Source: Cheilinus undulatus (Eukaryota; Chordata; Actinopteri; Labriformes; Labridae). Taken from it: 64,000 nt of DNA. This document shows positions 43,155-56,640 of this stretch, piece by piece. A program made the position numbers and the translations under genes. Location of the stretch: contig NC_054867.1 in the NCBI RefSeq assembly GCF_018320785.1, positions 27,283,855 to 27,347,854 on the forward strand. The letters run 5' to 3'. Under the pieces are notes generated by a model. It was not told where the DNA came from. It worked only from the letters and a program-made list of their open reading frames with translations, and searched no databases. Position 1 is the stretch's first letter; each line of letters begins with the position of its first letter.

Positions 43155-44311
43155 GTAAAGTTGCGCGCACAACTAGTTCACTTCACCATCCTCCTCTCGT
43201 TCTTCCTTTATCTTCTCATCGAGCAGATAGTGCTCCGTTTGCCCATCTCTTATGGTTAACAAAATGCTAACAGCTCACGGGCAGAGCTTGTGATGCCTCC
43301 AATTACACAGTGTAGTCCAAAAACAGGCGAGACAGCGAGCATGATAATTTCTGTTTGCGGTGAAAGAGTGTGATTGCGGATGCCGATTGAAAATGACAGC
43401 CTGGGCTCGTTCACTCAAGACAGAAAAGCGGCTTTTTAAGTAGCCTAATGTACGCACTTTTGTTGTTCAACAGCAAAATGTCGTTATTTATGTCATTATT
43501 TAAGGCTTCCTTTACACAACACTCAGTGAAGCCCCCCTGTACTATTTGAGTTTCCATGATTAATCGACCCCAGTGAGAGGCAGTGCTTCAAAAACAGGCG
43601 CGTGGAGTGGAACTGCACTGCTTCCACACAGTTTAGCCCCACAGCTCGGATAACCTGTTGCAGGTGCATAAGCCTTCCTTGTAGCTGAATCATTAACTGT
43701 CCAGAGACAAAGAGGTTACAGTTACATCTAACCAAATATTTCCTTGTTGCTTTTATGCAAAACCAAGCCAACAGAGCAGGTGTATCTAGAGTCTAAACCA
43801 ATCATTTGGAGCCTGTGCTTTAAAAATTGCACTGCCTCATAACTGAACTGCAATACTCAAAACTAATGTACTTTTCCATATAACAGGATAAACAATATAG
43901 GGTTTTTCTGGATATCAAATATGCTGAGTTTATTAAAAAAGAAAAACCACAACAAGGATATATGACAAATTAAAGTGACTTCTATAATTAATAGATGACT
44001 TAGGCTTATAGTGATTAAGGACTGTAAGAAGCACTCTGATGGGCTAAGGATATAGGCAATCAGGGACAATGAATCAGCAGCATTAGAAGAGCAGAATTAA
44101 ACAGATATCACACTTTGGCCAAAACATGACTTAGGCAATTACGCTGTGAGACTAGCGATATGTTCCTCTTATTAAGTCAGTCTGTTTGGGTAAGAAACAG
44201 ACACAAAACAAGTGACACATTTGATTCTACAAAAGAATGACAGTTGCATTTTCTTTTTGAGTTCTGACATTCAGTAATGAAAAACTGAAAGTCCTGTATT
44301 TGGATGACATA

Positions 44312-44375
44312 CACCAGTGATCATGAACCGGCAGCCTGGGGGCCACATCAGGCCCTTCAAGCTCAAACCCTAAAA
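44312..44375. repeat. Fragment of a common fish DNA repeat
   Basis: CAGTGATCATGAACCGGCAG and GGGGGCCACATCAGGCCC resemble the end of widespread repeats in fish. Only this end is recognisable. Confidence 0.35.
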
Positions 44376-46082
44376 AGATGATACCATGTATAAATGTGCT
44401 GATTTTTAGGGTATCTTTTGTCTTAAAATCCCTACATCTAAATTAAATAAACCCCAAAAGGATCAAGGTTGCAACAGTTTTATCAGGATTGAGTTATGTT
44501 GATTCAGCTTTTACAGAAACCCACCTGTCATCCTGTTATTTGGAAATATGATGCACAATATAACGCATTTAGTCCTCATTAAATATGCAGTCATCTGTGT
44601 AAACTTTCCACTTCAGGCTCTCGGAGAGTTATGGACAACATGGTAGCCCTAGAAATATGTTATCCAAATGTTTCTTTTACTTCCTTGTCGCAGGATGCAG
44701 TATAGGTTGAAGGGCTGGTCCCAAAATTCCTCACATTGTGAAAGAAAATACAAATATTCATACAGTAATATGACAAGCAGAGAAAGTATTTATTTTATTC
44801 TAGATCATTTTAAAGTTTGACTCCCAAAGCATCTCTCAGGACATAATCTGGCTCTTGTACAAATGCCAGGTGTAAATTATGAGTAAAAACAGGAAAGACA
44901 CAACCAAGCTTCATCTGCCTTTTTTAGAGGTGAATACAGCAAAAGACAGTGAGCTGTGTGGAGACCAAAATAAATGTGTTCCCCGTTCATGGAACTTATA
45001 CTTTCAAGATAAAGCTCCTGTAAAGTGATTAAAAGATGGATTTTTTTAAAAGCCTGAGCAGTGTATTGTTACTCAAAGTCTACCTCACTGCAGTGTTAGA
45101 GGCGGCATAAAAATAGCTTAAAGTCCATGTAAAGTGATAGAAATATCTGAATTTTAGGTTTGTTGTATAACAGGCCACTGTGTTTTGAACCACCAGGCCA
45201 AATTTAAGTCATAAAAAACATCTCAAAGTTTATAAAATTAAGTTTCAAAATCAAGAAAAATCAGGCAGCAAAATCTCTAGGATGGTGTGGGTGTGCCGTT
45301 GAATGAGCCACACCTACTCACAAGAAATATGATCCTCTCAGATTAAAAAAAAAATGCTCCTGATCAGAGTGCAGCTGCCTGGCTCTGTGCCAGAGCAGAG
45401 AGACAGAGGTCAGGGATTAAATTTACTGTTTTCTGGTACAAATCTCTCTGTTATGATACTTTAAATGACCTATAGGCCACTTTGGCTGATAGATACGGGA
45501 AATTTACCTCACAATGCACAAAAAACAGCATGTAGCTGACTGTTACCTTTCAATGGCATCAGTTTACAACAGACTATACCGAGATTAACTGCTGGTTGAT
45601 TTTATATCATTGTAGTGTTAGGTGGACGGGGTTATTCCCCATCAAGACCAGTGATGTCATGGGCTCCTACATTTGCCCTTCTCAAATAAAACCAAGCCAG
45701 GAAAGAGGTGAACACCTTTCTAACGGTCTAATTAAAAAAAATCAATCACATAGATCTCAGTGTTTTCACATGTTTACAGCATCTTTATTCCAACATATCT
45801 AGAGTGTTAAGACACAAAGTTTGGATTTCACTTTACAGAGACTTTAAATTAATTCTCCTAATTAAATAAAAGGTTTTCAGGGTAGACTCCTGACAGATGC
45901 TGAAACAAGCCAAAAAACTAATTTTTCTCAAGCGCAAAAGTCAAACTAGCTGTTGTTCAGGCCTAAAATATCATCTCTTGAAAATCACTTTAAAGTCTAA
46001 GGAATGAGGGTGGAAATAAAAAAGATATTTCTGCTGTTCTGCTGTGCCAAAAACTTCACCTAATAAGGTGAAACATAATCAG

Positions 46083-46285
46083 TAGGGATGCACCAATGCA
46101 TTGGTTTAACTTTGGCTGATAGCAGCCCGGTTAATGAACATCAGTCATCAGTGTAGCAGGAGCAGAGATCAGTAGCCAATGTTTATCTGTTGCTTCGAAT
46201 CTATTTAATGCTAGCATCTAGTACAGTGGTTCTCAACTGGTGGGTCCGGACCCAAAAGTGGGTCGCAAAGCTCTTTTCAGTGTGT
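46083..46285. repeat. Two hAT-type end fragments
   Basis: TAGGGATGCACCAATGCATT (about 46084) and CAGTGGTTCTCAACTGGTGG with GGGTCGCAAAG (46223-46270) both resemble terminal sequences of hAT-derived repeats. Opposite ends were not found. Confidence 0.4.
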
Positions 46286-47499
46286 TTGAATGGGTGCTAA
46301 TAAAAAATACTGCAAGAAAGTCTATGTACGAAAGCCCAGCGTGGATATTCAGTAAATGAATACAGCTATTTGTTTCAAGATTTCTACCTATATTCTGCCT
46401 TTTCTTTGGATAACAAAGCTCAAACAAATTTCACCTGTTGCACACAACTGTCTGTTTTCATAGATGAATACTAGAGAAAATGTTGGCATAGTGGGAGAGT
46501 TACACCAGAAAAAGTGAAAGAAATGACATTAGTAATGCCAGTCATCAGCTATGTGCTGCAGATGTGTGGCTGATTTATCAGCTGTCAATATCAGCATACA
46601 TATTTATATCTGCCAATATCAGTAATCAAGTCTTTAAGCTGAATTTCAGTATATATAAAATACAAAATAAAGCCTTGACTACTTTTAATGGGTACAAATA
46701 AGAGCTGCCAAATGATTGAAACTTTTACTCACTAGTGGGCTCCAAGTCTCTGTAGTTAATCTGGGTGAATTTCCCCTTATGTTGCATTTTCAAACTTCAC
46801 TATTTTTCATTTCAAACTGTTTTTGTTTCATATTTTTCTATTTGTGGACCACTTAAACTAAGAGTGGTTGAGTTCCTGTTGGATGCACAACTGCTTTTAT
46901 TTTGAAATAAAATAAGGAATTTTTTGGATGATTATTACATGAACTTTACTACAGAAAAAGGAACTTGTTATGGATTAAAAGGGAAATAAATGAATGATGA
47001 CAAGTGGAGTGTTTGATAAACAAGGTGTAGATAACTTCCAACTTGTCCACTGAGCCATCTGTGACAGTTTTAAAACTTAAATGAGACATTAAAGAGCACT
47101 GGTGTCCTCATTTTACATCACTGTGGCTGCAGCAAGACATTGTTTCTAGGGGTCAACAGATTATTGGCCTGAACAATTTTTGAAGCTGATATTTGGCATT
47201 TGGCTAATTTCATTTATCTCAATTTATTTGACCTATAATGCTCTACTTTGGTTCCACTGCTAAGTGTGTCTTCCCCTCTGCCATTATTTTCACTCTGTCA
47301 GGCTCACCATATGTCCTGTATACAACACAATCTGGCTAGATGTCACATGACTTGTAGCCAATCAACACTTAAGCCTGGCTACCACTGACACAGTGATAGA
47401 TAGAATCACTTCCTGTTTTCCTGCTTCTGCTATCTGCAGTGTTACTTTGTGCCATTTTCATGCTGATAGAGCTAGAGCTAAGTTGTTTATTTTCCTTCT

Positions 47500-48345
47500 G
47501 TTATTCTCAGTTATTATTTTCCTCCCCGTCACTTTTAGAATTGATTTAAACATATTACTGATCCCCTTTGAAGCTCTTTTGGGAATTGCCCCAGTTTGTA
47601 TTTCTTGGATACTGACCATTTATGAGCTAACGTGCAGCCTTAGATCCTTGAGGCCGGGGCTTCCTGGTCGTTCCAAAGTTGAGACTAAAATATAAAGGAG
47701 ATCAGGTGTTGGCTGTCAGGGTCCCTTGACTTTGGAACGACCTGCCTGGGGAGATAATGCTCGTAGATTAAGTTACATCTTTTCAATCACCCATAAAACT
47801 CATTTTTACAGAATTTCTTTTTTGTGATTTCTCTTTTAATGGTCAATTTATTTAAATTTTACCTATCTTTTAATCAATCTGCTGCCTTTAATTTATTTGT
47901 CCGTGTCTTTCTGTTGCTGTCTTAATGGCCTCTGTTTTTAATCCACTTGCCTGTGCATCTTTTTATCTGTAATCCTCTTATGTATTTTATCTCTAAGGAT
48001 GTGATGTTGTCTGAGTCTGTATTTTGTTTTTCTTTTCTTTATTATTATTATCTTGTTCTATTTAAATTATATCATATATCATATTTTCTATTTCTATTTC
48101 TATCATTTACTATTTTAAACGCCGTTCAAGATCTTTTGTGTCATTCCCATTCCCTCCATCTGTTTTAATTTTTGTTGACTTTTTTGCTTCAGTTTGTTCT
48201 GGCTTTTTATTTTTAACTCAAGACTTTGTTAGTTTGGTGTCCCTGAGTTCCCAGAGCTCATGCTTTCGCTGTCTGTTAAAGCACTTTGTAAACATCCATT
48301 TTTAAATGTGCTGTACAAATAAGGTTATTAATATTATCATTATTA
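47500..48345 (+). mobile_element. 3' part of a non-LTR retrotransposon
   Basis: A degenerate C-terminal reverse-transcriptase region (YELTCSLRSLRPGLPGRS; compare the SRSLRSS-GLLVVPR stretch of fish LINEs) is followed by a 3' region. This ends GCACTTTGTAAACATCC, GTGCTGTACAAATAAGG and a TTATTA-rich tail, the usual fish LINE 3' terminus. 5' truncated and inactive. Confidence 0.6.
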
Positions 48346-48886
48346 TAACTTTTTGATCATGCAATGTTACTTTTGCCACATTAAGTACATTTTGTACATC
48401 ATAATACAGCATATTGGTTCAAAATATCGGTCTCATGAGCAGCTAATACTTGGTATAGGCCCTAAAGAACAATATCAACCCCTACCAATTATGATTGGAG
48501 ATTGTAATGCTCAAATGGTGGACCTATATTCACTACAGTACAAAATTAATGCTGACAGTTGTAAAAATAGCCCCCAGTGCAGTAAGAATATCTGGCTTAT
48601 TAAGTCTTTAAAATAAGAAACGGAATGTGGCTTTTATTAGATGTAATATGACAGTTTTCACCAGGAATCACACAAATACACTCAGTAAGATTAAAGTTGT
48701 TTTACTGTAGGGACTCTTTAGCTGCATGAATTTAGCAGAAAGCTCCAGATGAACTCTGCATTAATTTTGTGGTTGTGTATAATTAAATTCTGTTGAGACA
48801 GAATTTAAACTAGAATCGAGAGTCATCGTGAGCTAGTCGGATGTTTAGTGTCATTTCCTCATTTTTAACCCTTTCCTCTTCTTCAG

Positions 48887-48999
48887 GTGATCCTTGTATG
48901 AGTCAACATGTCGGACAAGATGTCCAGCTTCCTGCACATTGGGGACATCTGCTCCCTGTACGCAGAGGGATCCACCAATGGTTTCATCAGCACCCTGGG
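48887..48999 (+). CDS. itpr1: Inositol 1,4,5-trisphosphate receptor type 1, first coding exon (gene continues past the window)
   Basis: The acceptor TTCTTCAG ends at 48886, followed by 21 bases of leader, and the ATG is at 48908. Thirty codons plus GG give [20 protein letters not shown], then [11 protein letters not shown], the start of the suppressor domain of the ER calcium-release channel. [12 protein letters not shown] picks ITPR1; types 2 and 3 have IVSLYAEGSVNG. The donor is GG/GTACGT and the split Gly codon is completed by the next exon. The full protein is about 2,700 residues, so only the N-terminus is here. Confidence 0.95.
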
Positions 49000-51287
49000 G
49001 TACGTGCATGCGTGTCATTGGTGGAAATGATTTGTATTATCCTGCTTCTTTTCTGCAAGCTGAGAATTTGAAAGGAGAAAAACACACCAGCAGTAGCAAC
49101 TTATAGTAAATATTTTCCAAAAGTTGATGTCATGTAGTGGCCAATCAGGTCCAAGTATTTAAGAAGAGGCATGCTTTGTAGCTTATCTTTATCAACTGAA
49201 CTGTGAGAACAGTGTGAGGCCTTTTGAAGTGGTCCTTCTGTGGCCATGGCTGACCCCACCATGGAGAGATAGTACTGGGAGAAAAAGGAAATGTTAGGGT
49301 GGTGAATAAATAGATAATGATAAAGTGTGTGTATGTTTGTGAGAGCATGGCAGGAGTGGTTGTGGAAGGCAGGATAAGGCAGAGAAACAATGATGTGTTA
49401 CTGTGCACAGTTCTCAGCAATATGATAAAACTGCTTACAAGAGACTCGTTCACCCACACAGCCCCAGAATTACTGTGTTGTTTTCCTTCCATCAGCTGCA
49501 GCCCAGTATTAGCTGATTGTCTGAGAGTAAAATACACATTCAATCTAATTGTGAGGATTGCAGGACAGCAGATCACATTAGTATTTTGACTTTTATGGCA
49601 CTGATGAAGCTTATTGTATTTTATTTTGCACTACATCTACACAGCGCAAAAAGAGAAATGTTGCATGAATGCTTTGTTTTGTTGTCGGAGGAAGGTGCCT
49701 ATCATCTGCCAGCACTATCAATGTCCAGGACCTCCCCCCTGCTCATAAAAAATGGAATGACCTGCAGCAAAGTCTGAGTCACTGTGCAGACATTGTGGCC
49801 TTTTCTCGAGTTCCAGAGCTTCCTACACACAAGCTCACACTTGCACACACACACACATACATTCAAGCCCATGTATTCACTAAACTGTCATGACAGTTTT
49901 GGACAGGAGCCATACTCTCCATGCACAACCTCCAACTCAGCAGCCTTCTCTAGATCCTCTGCCCTCAGAGGAAAAAACTAAACCGAGCACACTGAAGGGA
50001 GAGAAACTCTTTGAGCGTTATAATGTCTCCAGTTGAGCAGCATTCCCTCCTCCAAGAGGGAGAGGGGGGTCTATTAGCAAATCAAAGGTTAGAAATGTTA
50101 AAAATGCTGCTCTGTACAGTTCAGCAGGACCTGTCCCGTTTGGTCAAATGTGTAACTACTAAACTGTTAATGACTGACCACTCCTGTAGGGATTAACAAG
50201 TTATAGTTCCCAAACATGCACATTACTGAAAATATCTACCTAAGCCACAAAGATGATTCCTTTGTTCTGATTCTAAGTCTGTGGTCTTGTTTCCTCGAGG
50301 TGTACAGACTGGACAAGCAGAAGGCTCTGTTTGGACAACTGTTCACATTCCCCGGGAAAAGGACTGAAATGGATGTGGGATTTGGCCCTCATCCAGACAA
50401 ATGTTATTTCAAGCTAGTAAAAGCTATATATGTCACCAGAAGGTCCAACCTGCTCACAGGTCATCTAATCTAGAGTGATTTCATTCTTGCAGAGAGTGGG
50501 AGAGGAAATATGTTGCATATGTAAGAGCTGCACATCAAACTAGGAAAAAAAAGCTGAGTTCTGTCCATAACCTTAGGTAGTAATATTGGCTTTTAATGTT
50601 TAACACATAGACAACCCTATTCATAGCTTCAACACAAGATGGCCAAAATGATGCATTTGTGATCATCAGAGACAAGTTAAAGCTCCTGTGAAGAGTTTTT
50701 TGATGATAATAAAACATACTGAAATTAGCACTGATCCCTCTAAATAGCCTACAAAAGCAAGCACAACCATCTGGGAGAAGATTCATGATTTCTATTAAGT
50801 TATTTTTATGAAGCTTCAAACACTGCTGCAAGATATTCATTGACTAACACACTGCTCAAACAGACTTTTAAAAAAAGTTTTTCCTTAACAAAGAGTCAAG
50901 TTGCACATCTTTAAGACTTTCATCTTAAAAATGTTAATATTATTGCTCTCTCTAAGTGCCATAAAATCTGTGCACCTGTCTTGCTTGTATATTTATTTAC
51001 TTTTTTCACTGCCAAATAGTTTCCTGATTAATTTATTTATGTAGCAGATCATAATTAATTCAGGAATCATTAAAAACATTATCAAGCTCAATGCCCAACC
51101 CAGAGGTAAGAGGACCTCTTTAAATGTCCAGTATGGTCAACAAACAGTTAAAATGTTGTGAAAGATTATATGATAATTTTAACAAATACAGTTGGTGTTC
51201 TGTCAATCAGTGAATCACTTGACAGTTTTATTGATCTACTGCAGCTGTGTCCAGTATCTCACAGTGCTTTCTCGTATGTCTCTTTAG
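49000..51287 (+). other. itpr1: itpr1 intron between the first two coding exons
   Basis: 2.3 kb bounded by GTACGT and a TCTTTAG acceptor. It has a short CA run near 49845; no other feature is seen. Confidence 0.8.
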
Positions 51288-51358
51288 ATTGGTGGATGAC
51301 CGCTGTGTGGTCCAGCCTGACGCAGGAGACCTCAACAACCCTCCAAAGAAGTTCAGAG
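51288..51358 (+). CDS. itpr1: itpr1 second coding exon
   Basis: The acceptor TCTCTTTAG ends at 51287. The exon completes Gly31 and continues [20 protein letters not shown], then KFR, ending in G of the next codon (Asp in known receptors). Donor AGAG/GTAAGA. It differs from human at few positions (PDAG for PETG). No further itpr1 exon was found to 64000, so the following intron exceeds 12.6 kb. Confidence 0.95.
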
Positions 51359-52251
51359 GTAAGAGACACCCAGAGCGGCCTCCTGAAGCCTGACATCATC
51401 ACACTAACTGCTGTGTGTTTATACTGAGAGGCTCTGCTCAACGTGTTATGCTGTTTCTTTGGTGACAACCACAATATCTCTGCCCACAGGACTTCAAACA
51501 GCAATGCCTTTGACAATGTTAATAGAGGGTACACACATACGCACATGTTGACAAATGAGTGGGTGATGGCCCGTTCTTGACGGTGGAGGCTGATTAAAAA
51601 TAGAGGGAGTTCTGGTGTGGATTTGTTGAAGAACAACACACTTGGAGAGCTGCTTTAAAAATGATGAGGCCTTGAGATGCTTCTTTAGGGGAACCCACTA
51701 TTAATAGCTCTTATACAGGAAGTAGAACTCATGACCGTCAGTTCTCGGGCTGGAGGTTTATTTCTCCGGGGGAGATGCCTGACCAAACATTATTCTGGAA
51801 GTATAAGCAGACTGACGACCTTTGGAATATTTCTTACAGGTTATAGTGTGCATAATATGATATGTGAAATAAACACCCTTTTGCTAGGTGCTAAAAGAAA
51901 TCTTGATTGAGAATTTATATTTATGCCTTTTAATTCCCCTTTTTGTTTATTTGTATGTTTCTATCTATGTAAAACCCTCTATCTCTCCTTGTGTAACTTT
52001 TTGTCCCTTGTTATAGCTGATGGCTGTTCACTAATGTGTCTGGTTCTACTCAAGGTTTTGTGCTTGCTGAAAGAAACCTAAACTGATCAACTTTAGTGTC
52101 TCTAAATACGCTAACAAGAGTACAAACTGGGCCTGCTCTTTTTTAAAATGTGCCATGAGTTACCTTTTGATGTCATTTGGAAAATTGATGTGTCATTTTT
52201 TTTATGTCTTTGTAGATAAATCACATCTTAAAAAATGTGTTACCAAATATT

Positions 52252-53527
52252 ATAGTGCCTATAAAAGTACTCACTTTCTTGGATGGTTTACCCTTGTATT
52301 GATTTCATAAATCAGTCATGGTCAATATGATTTGGCTTTTTTTTTTTTTTTTTTTTTTTTTTCCAAAAAAAATAATTCAGATAAACCTTTTAAATGTCAA
52401 AGTGGAGACAGATTTCTATAAAGTAATGTCAATTTAAAAAATAGGTAATAAGCAGTAAAATGACACAAGTGATTGTAGTATAAAACACCTGTTTCTGGAA
52501 GGTCCAGTCACTGGTTAATCATTATTCCTTGCTACCATTACACCATGAAGACAAAAGAACACTCCAAGCAACTCACAGAAAAGATTATTGAAAAGTTTAT
52601 TTAAGGGGATGGACAACAAAACATTTCCAAGGCATTGCATATCCTCTGGAGTTCAGTGAAATCCATCATCAAGAAATGGAAGGAATATGGCACATGTGTA
52701 AATGTGCCTACATCAGTTCATCCTTATAAACTGAGTGACTGTGCAAGAAGGAATCTAGTAAGAGAAGCCACCAAGACACCTCAGACTACTCTGAAGGAGT
52801 CGGAATTTTCATCAGCAGAGATGGGAGGAACTCTGCATAAAACTGTTGCCCAGGTTCTTCATCAATCAAAGCTTTATTGGAAAGTGGCAAGGAAAGAGCC
52901 ACTGCTGAAGAAAACTGATATAACATCACCACAAACACACCATCCCCATTGGGAAGCACAGTGGTGGCAGCGTCATGCTGTGGGGATGCTTCTTGACAGC
53001 TGGCCCTGGAGAAGGCTTGTGAAGGTAGAGGGTGAAATAAATGTGGCAAAATATATGAAAATCCTGGAAGACAGTCTTACGGCTTGGGAGACGATTTATT
53101 TTCCAGCAAGAAAATGACCTTCAGCATACCCCATAAACTACACAGAAATGGTTTAAAGACAATAAAGTGAATGTCCTGGAGTGGCCGAGTCAAAGCCCAG
53201 GCGTCATTCCAATAGAGGATTCGTGGCTGGACTTGAAAAGGACTATTCACACCCAATTCCCTTGCCACCTGACAGGTTTGAGCAGTTTGCAAGGAAGAAT
53301 GGAGTCAAATTGCAGTTTCCAGATGTTGAGACCTATCCACACAGACTCAGTTCTGTGATTGCAGCCAACGGTCCAACTGTTATTAATTTGTAGACATTTG
53401 TTTTCACTTTGACATTAAAGAGGTTTTTTTTTAGGTCAAAAAGCGAAATGATATTGACTCTGATTGATTTATTTAATTAAAAATTTTTAAAATATACAAT
53501 GGGTGAATACTTTTTATAGGCGCAGTA
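52252..53527 (+). mobile_element. Tc1-like transposon relic with both ends
   Basis: Left ATAGTGCCTATAAAAGTA and right TTTTTATAGGCGCAGTA are inverted copies. ATGAAGACAAAAGAACAC at 52545 starts a broken transposase with stops and frame changes. The segment with the first catalytic Asp is deleted between about 52920 and 52940, and the GGGS region follows in another frame. Same family as the relics ending at 8173 and starting at 31924. A 26-base poly(T) lies at 52337-52362. Confidence 0.87.
52635..53117 (+). pseudogene. Tc1-like transposase fragment
   Basis: A 160-codon open remnant covering the helix-turn-helix part (VKSIIKKWKEYGTC) and then, after a deletion and frame change, the [12 protein letters not shown] stretch, which is the wrong frame for GGGSVMLWG. 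Not functional. Confidence 0.75.
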
Positions 53528-55299
53528 GTTTTATGCCTGTGGATCAGTCATGTCAGTTAGTGTTCGCATAATTTAGAAAATAGATGAGACTCAGAAAAGT
53601 AAAAGGAACCACGTTCTGCTTGTCACGCAAAAGAAAGAAATTTGTACAAAATGTGAATGTGCCTTTTAAAATACAGGGTAACGGTTTTACATGAAACCAT
53701 CAAACCACATATCACATATTCATTCAAAAATAACAAAGGCGGGGGGGGAACAGGTGCTTCAGCGCGAATTAGAAGTGCTTGTATAAGGTAATTTAATGTA
53801 ATTTTAGCATGTGATTTTAGTTCTTTAGGTAGTGCTCCACATTCACATGCTCACACTTTGCATTAAAGGATGTAATCTTCCCTCTTAGGAGTACAAAGAA
53901 GATTGTGCTGTATTTAGAAAGTAGTATGGTTTGATGTATGTGGCACACTCACACAGTTCATCTCTTCAGTGGGTCTCTGGTGTCCCAGGACAGGTTGTAC
54001 CTCCCTCAGAGACAATCACTGTCAGCATGATAAACACACACTGCATACTGATACCCTCCCGCCTGTGGCATCATGAAAGATGAGTGTCGCACACCCTGTG
54101 TTTGTTGCTTTTTGGGTTTCAACAACTGTCCACTTAAAGTAATAGACCTAGAGGTTAAAATAAGTGACTGTAAATTTCCATCCATTCAAGCTTCAACAAC
54201 ATTTCAAAGTTGTCTCTACTGTAAAAAGGATCCAAAAATAGAAGATTAATTAATACGGAAACATCCATAGAGCTTGGTTTAAGTTTATCAAATGGCCAGA
54301 ATTAGAGGGTGAAAATGTGGTTTTAACAGAGTTTGAAGTCTGCAGTATTTAAACCGTTTTTTCTGTCTGATTTCATCTGTAGTATTTTTGGCATCAAATA
54401 TGCAACTATAGTGTAGGAGATGCCTCTTGGCTCAGTTACACAAAAGGACTATCACTAATCACTATGCCGTTTTTAATCTTTACTCCTCCCACTCTTAGTT
54501 TTTCCTTGACGCACTTGTAGACTCATCACAAGATCAGTGCACTCAAGGGAAATTTTTTTGAGCTAAATCAGACCCAGCACACTAGATCTCCCCAAACATT
54601 AATAACATTTTGCTCCATGTACTAAATAGTTGGTAGCATTTAACCATCTTTAATCCATTAACTTTTTGCTGAAAAAAAACAAGAGGAAAACATTGATGGT
54701 GGGGTAAAAGTAGTTTTTTTGTGCATGTCTATCAAACACAGCTTAGTTCATATGAGCTTTAAGTGCTGTTTAAGTAGCTTTGGTAACTCCTTTAGCATGT
54801 CAGCTGGATTTGACCTGAAGAGGCCTTCATGCCACTGTGAGAGGCCTCTGGATGTCAACCAGAAGGCACAAATAGATCAACAGAGGGACTGGAGAGCCAT
54901 ATGGAAGAGGAAAGAAGAGTAACTTTGTTGTTGCAGATGCTGCAGCGTGACAACAAAGACTTGGTGTTGAGGTCACAACATTTATTAAACAGGCTGTAAA
55001 TATACATAAAGTGGAGGTGTGATGTTTTAGACATGCTCTCTAAAAGAGGGATGGGGGGATTTTGATGGCACAATTAAAATTGATAGATAATCTCAGGTGT
55101 CATGATTTTGAGGATTATGCATTAATGAATTTAATTGTACTACTAGTAGGAATGTAACAGTATCAAAATCTCACAGTATGATAATACCTCGGTAACAGCG
55201 ACATGGTGCAGAAGTTATTGCCGTATCAACAAAACCCAAAACAACAGTTGCACTTTGAATGTTACAATTTGTGCAAAAAGTGCCATAGGTGTGCATTAA

Positions 55300-56640
55300 G
55301 CTTTAAAATATAAACTTATACTGTATGACAGCAGAGAGGCCAATAGCCATCATTTGGAAGTAATTCCACACAATAGGTGCAGCATGAAATTCAGTCCTAA
55401 AGCTTTTTGTTTAAGGGGATCTTATTCTGAGATCTGGCTGATAAGGGCTGAAAAGTTTATGGACAGGAGTGTAGTCAGGTAAGGAGGGAGTTTTACCTAC
55501 AAATGCCCTGTAAATAAACAGAATGCTGTGCTGATTCCTACGCTGACCTAGAGAGGGCCAGCCAACTGAGTGATATGATGAGTACGAAATCTATCACCAG
55601 GGATAAAAGGAAGAGCACACTGATATGCAGTATCCAATGGTTTCAACATAGTTGCATGTTGTAGAAAGCCTCCATAATCCCAAACAGGCAGTATTTTTGA
55701 ACAGTCTTCTTCCTCTTATTCATCATTAAGCAAGACTTATTCTGAGAAAGAAACCCAAGCAGGGGCCTTATTTTTCCAATTGAATTTAAATGTGTGATTT
55801 AAAAGACAAGTCCTGATCTAACCAAATACTTGAATTGTTGAACACATTCGATGATCATTTTGTTTGACGTAGACAAAGTAGCATAAGAGGCCAAGTTCTG
55901 ACTGGAAAAAAAAGATATTTTGTGGGGTTTGGTGTGAGTTTTAAATGAATCAGAGCTTTTAACAATATATTGGAGTCATGTTGCAGCTGAGAGTGAGCTT
56001 GACTGTAGGAAGGTGCACAAGTATATAAAACCGCTTCATCAGCATAAAGATGAACTTTACAATTTTGCACTGTTTCAGCTATTACATTATTATACAATGA
56101 AGATAGAAGTGGGAACAAGATTGATGCCTGTGTGACCTCTGTGCTGATTTTACTCTATTAATGACAACCGAAGAGTCCTGTCCATCAAATAGTTGGTAAG
56201 CATTTACAGCCAACACTTCAACACCAAGTAAAGACAGACTACTCAATAAAATGGAGTGGTCTACTGTATCATAAGCCTTTGATAACTCAGTGAAGAGGGC
56301 AACACATTTTTACCTCAAACAAGCAGAAATTGTGCTGTGTCTGGGCTCAAATCCTGATTGATGAAGAGACTGAATCTTGTGTGCTCATAGGAAATAGCAT
56401 AGCTGCTTTTTTTACCAGTGATTCTAATACTTTTGCTCTGCAGGAGAGTTTGGAGATTGGTCTTTCATTTCTGGTGTCACTTGGGTCTACCCCTCTGAGT
56501 AGTAGCAACACATGAGGGGGTTTCCAGGGCTTAGGAATAATTACATTTAAAAGAGACAGATTTAAAGCTACTGGCCTGCAAGTCATTGAGGCGGCCAGCT
56601 TCACAGATGACACCTAGCAGGCAGCAAGCAACACCCACCT
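55300..56640 (-). mobile_element. Antisense LINE fragment with reverse-transcriptase remnants
   Basis: On the minus strand, PISKLSCRAKVLESLVKKA (near 56430) and VHLYADEAVLYTCAPSYSQA (near 56020) are two reverse-transcriptase segments in order. The catalytic YADD reads YADE. A 3' untranslated-like stretch follows down to about 55300. Several stops and shifts; inactive. The 5' end is missing. Confidence 0.75.

Larger units (their letters stand above)
43155..48886 (+). other. itpr1: itpr1 intron 1 (inferred)
   Basis: Runs between the probable noncoding exon and the ATG exon. It holds short stretches resembling ends of common fish hAT-type repeats (44.31-44.37, 46.08-46.15 and 46.22-46.28 kb) and a LINE 3' end (47.5-48.35 kb). 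The rest, including 43.2-44.3 and 44.4-46.0 kb, shows nothing I can name. Confidence 0.45.

Noticed and set aside
47393-47695. 100-codon open frame with hydrophobic start, possible membrane protein
   Set aside because: The second half matches the C-terminal part of a LINE reverse transcriptase and is followed by a LINE 3' end.
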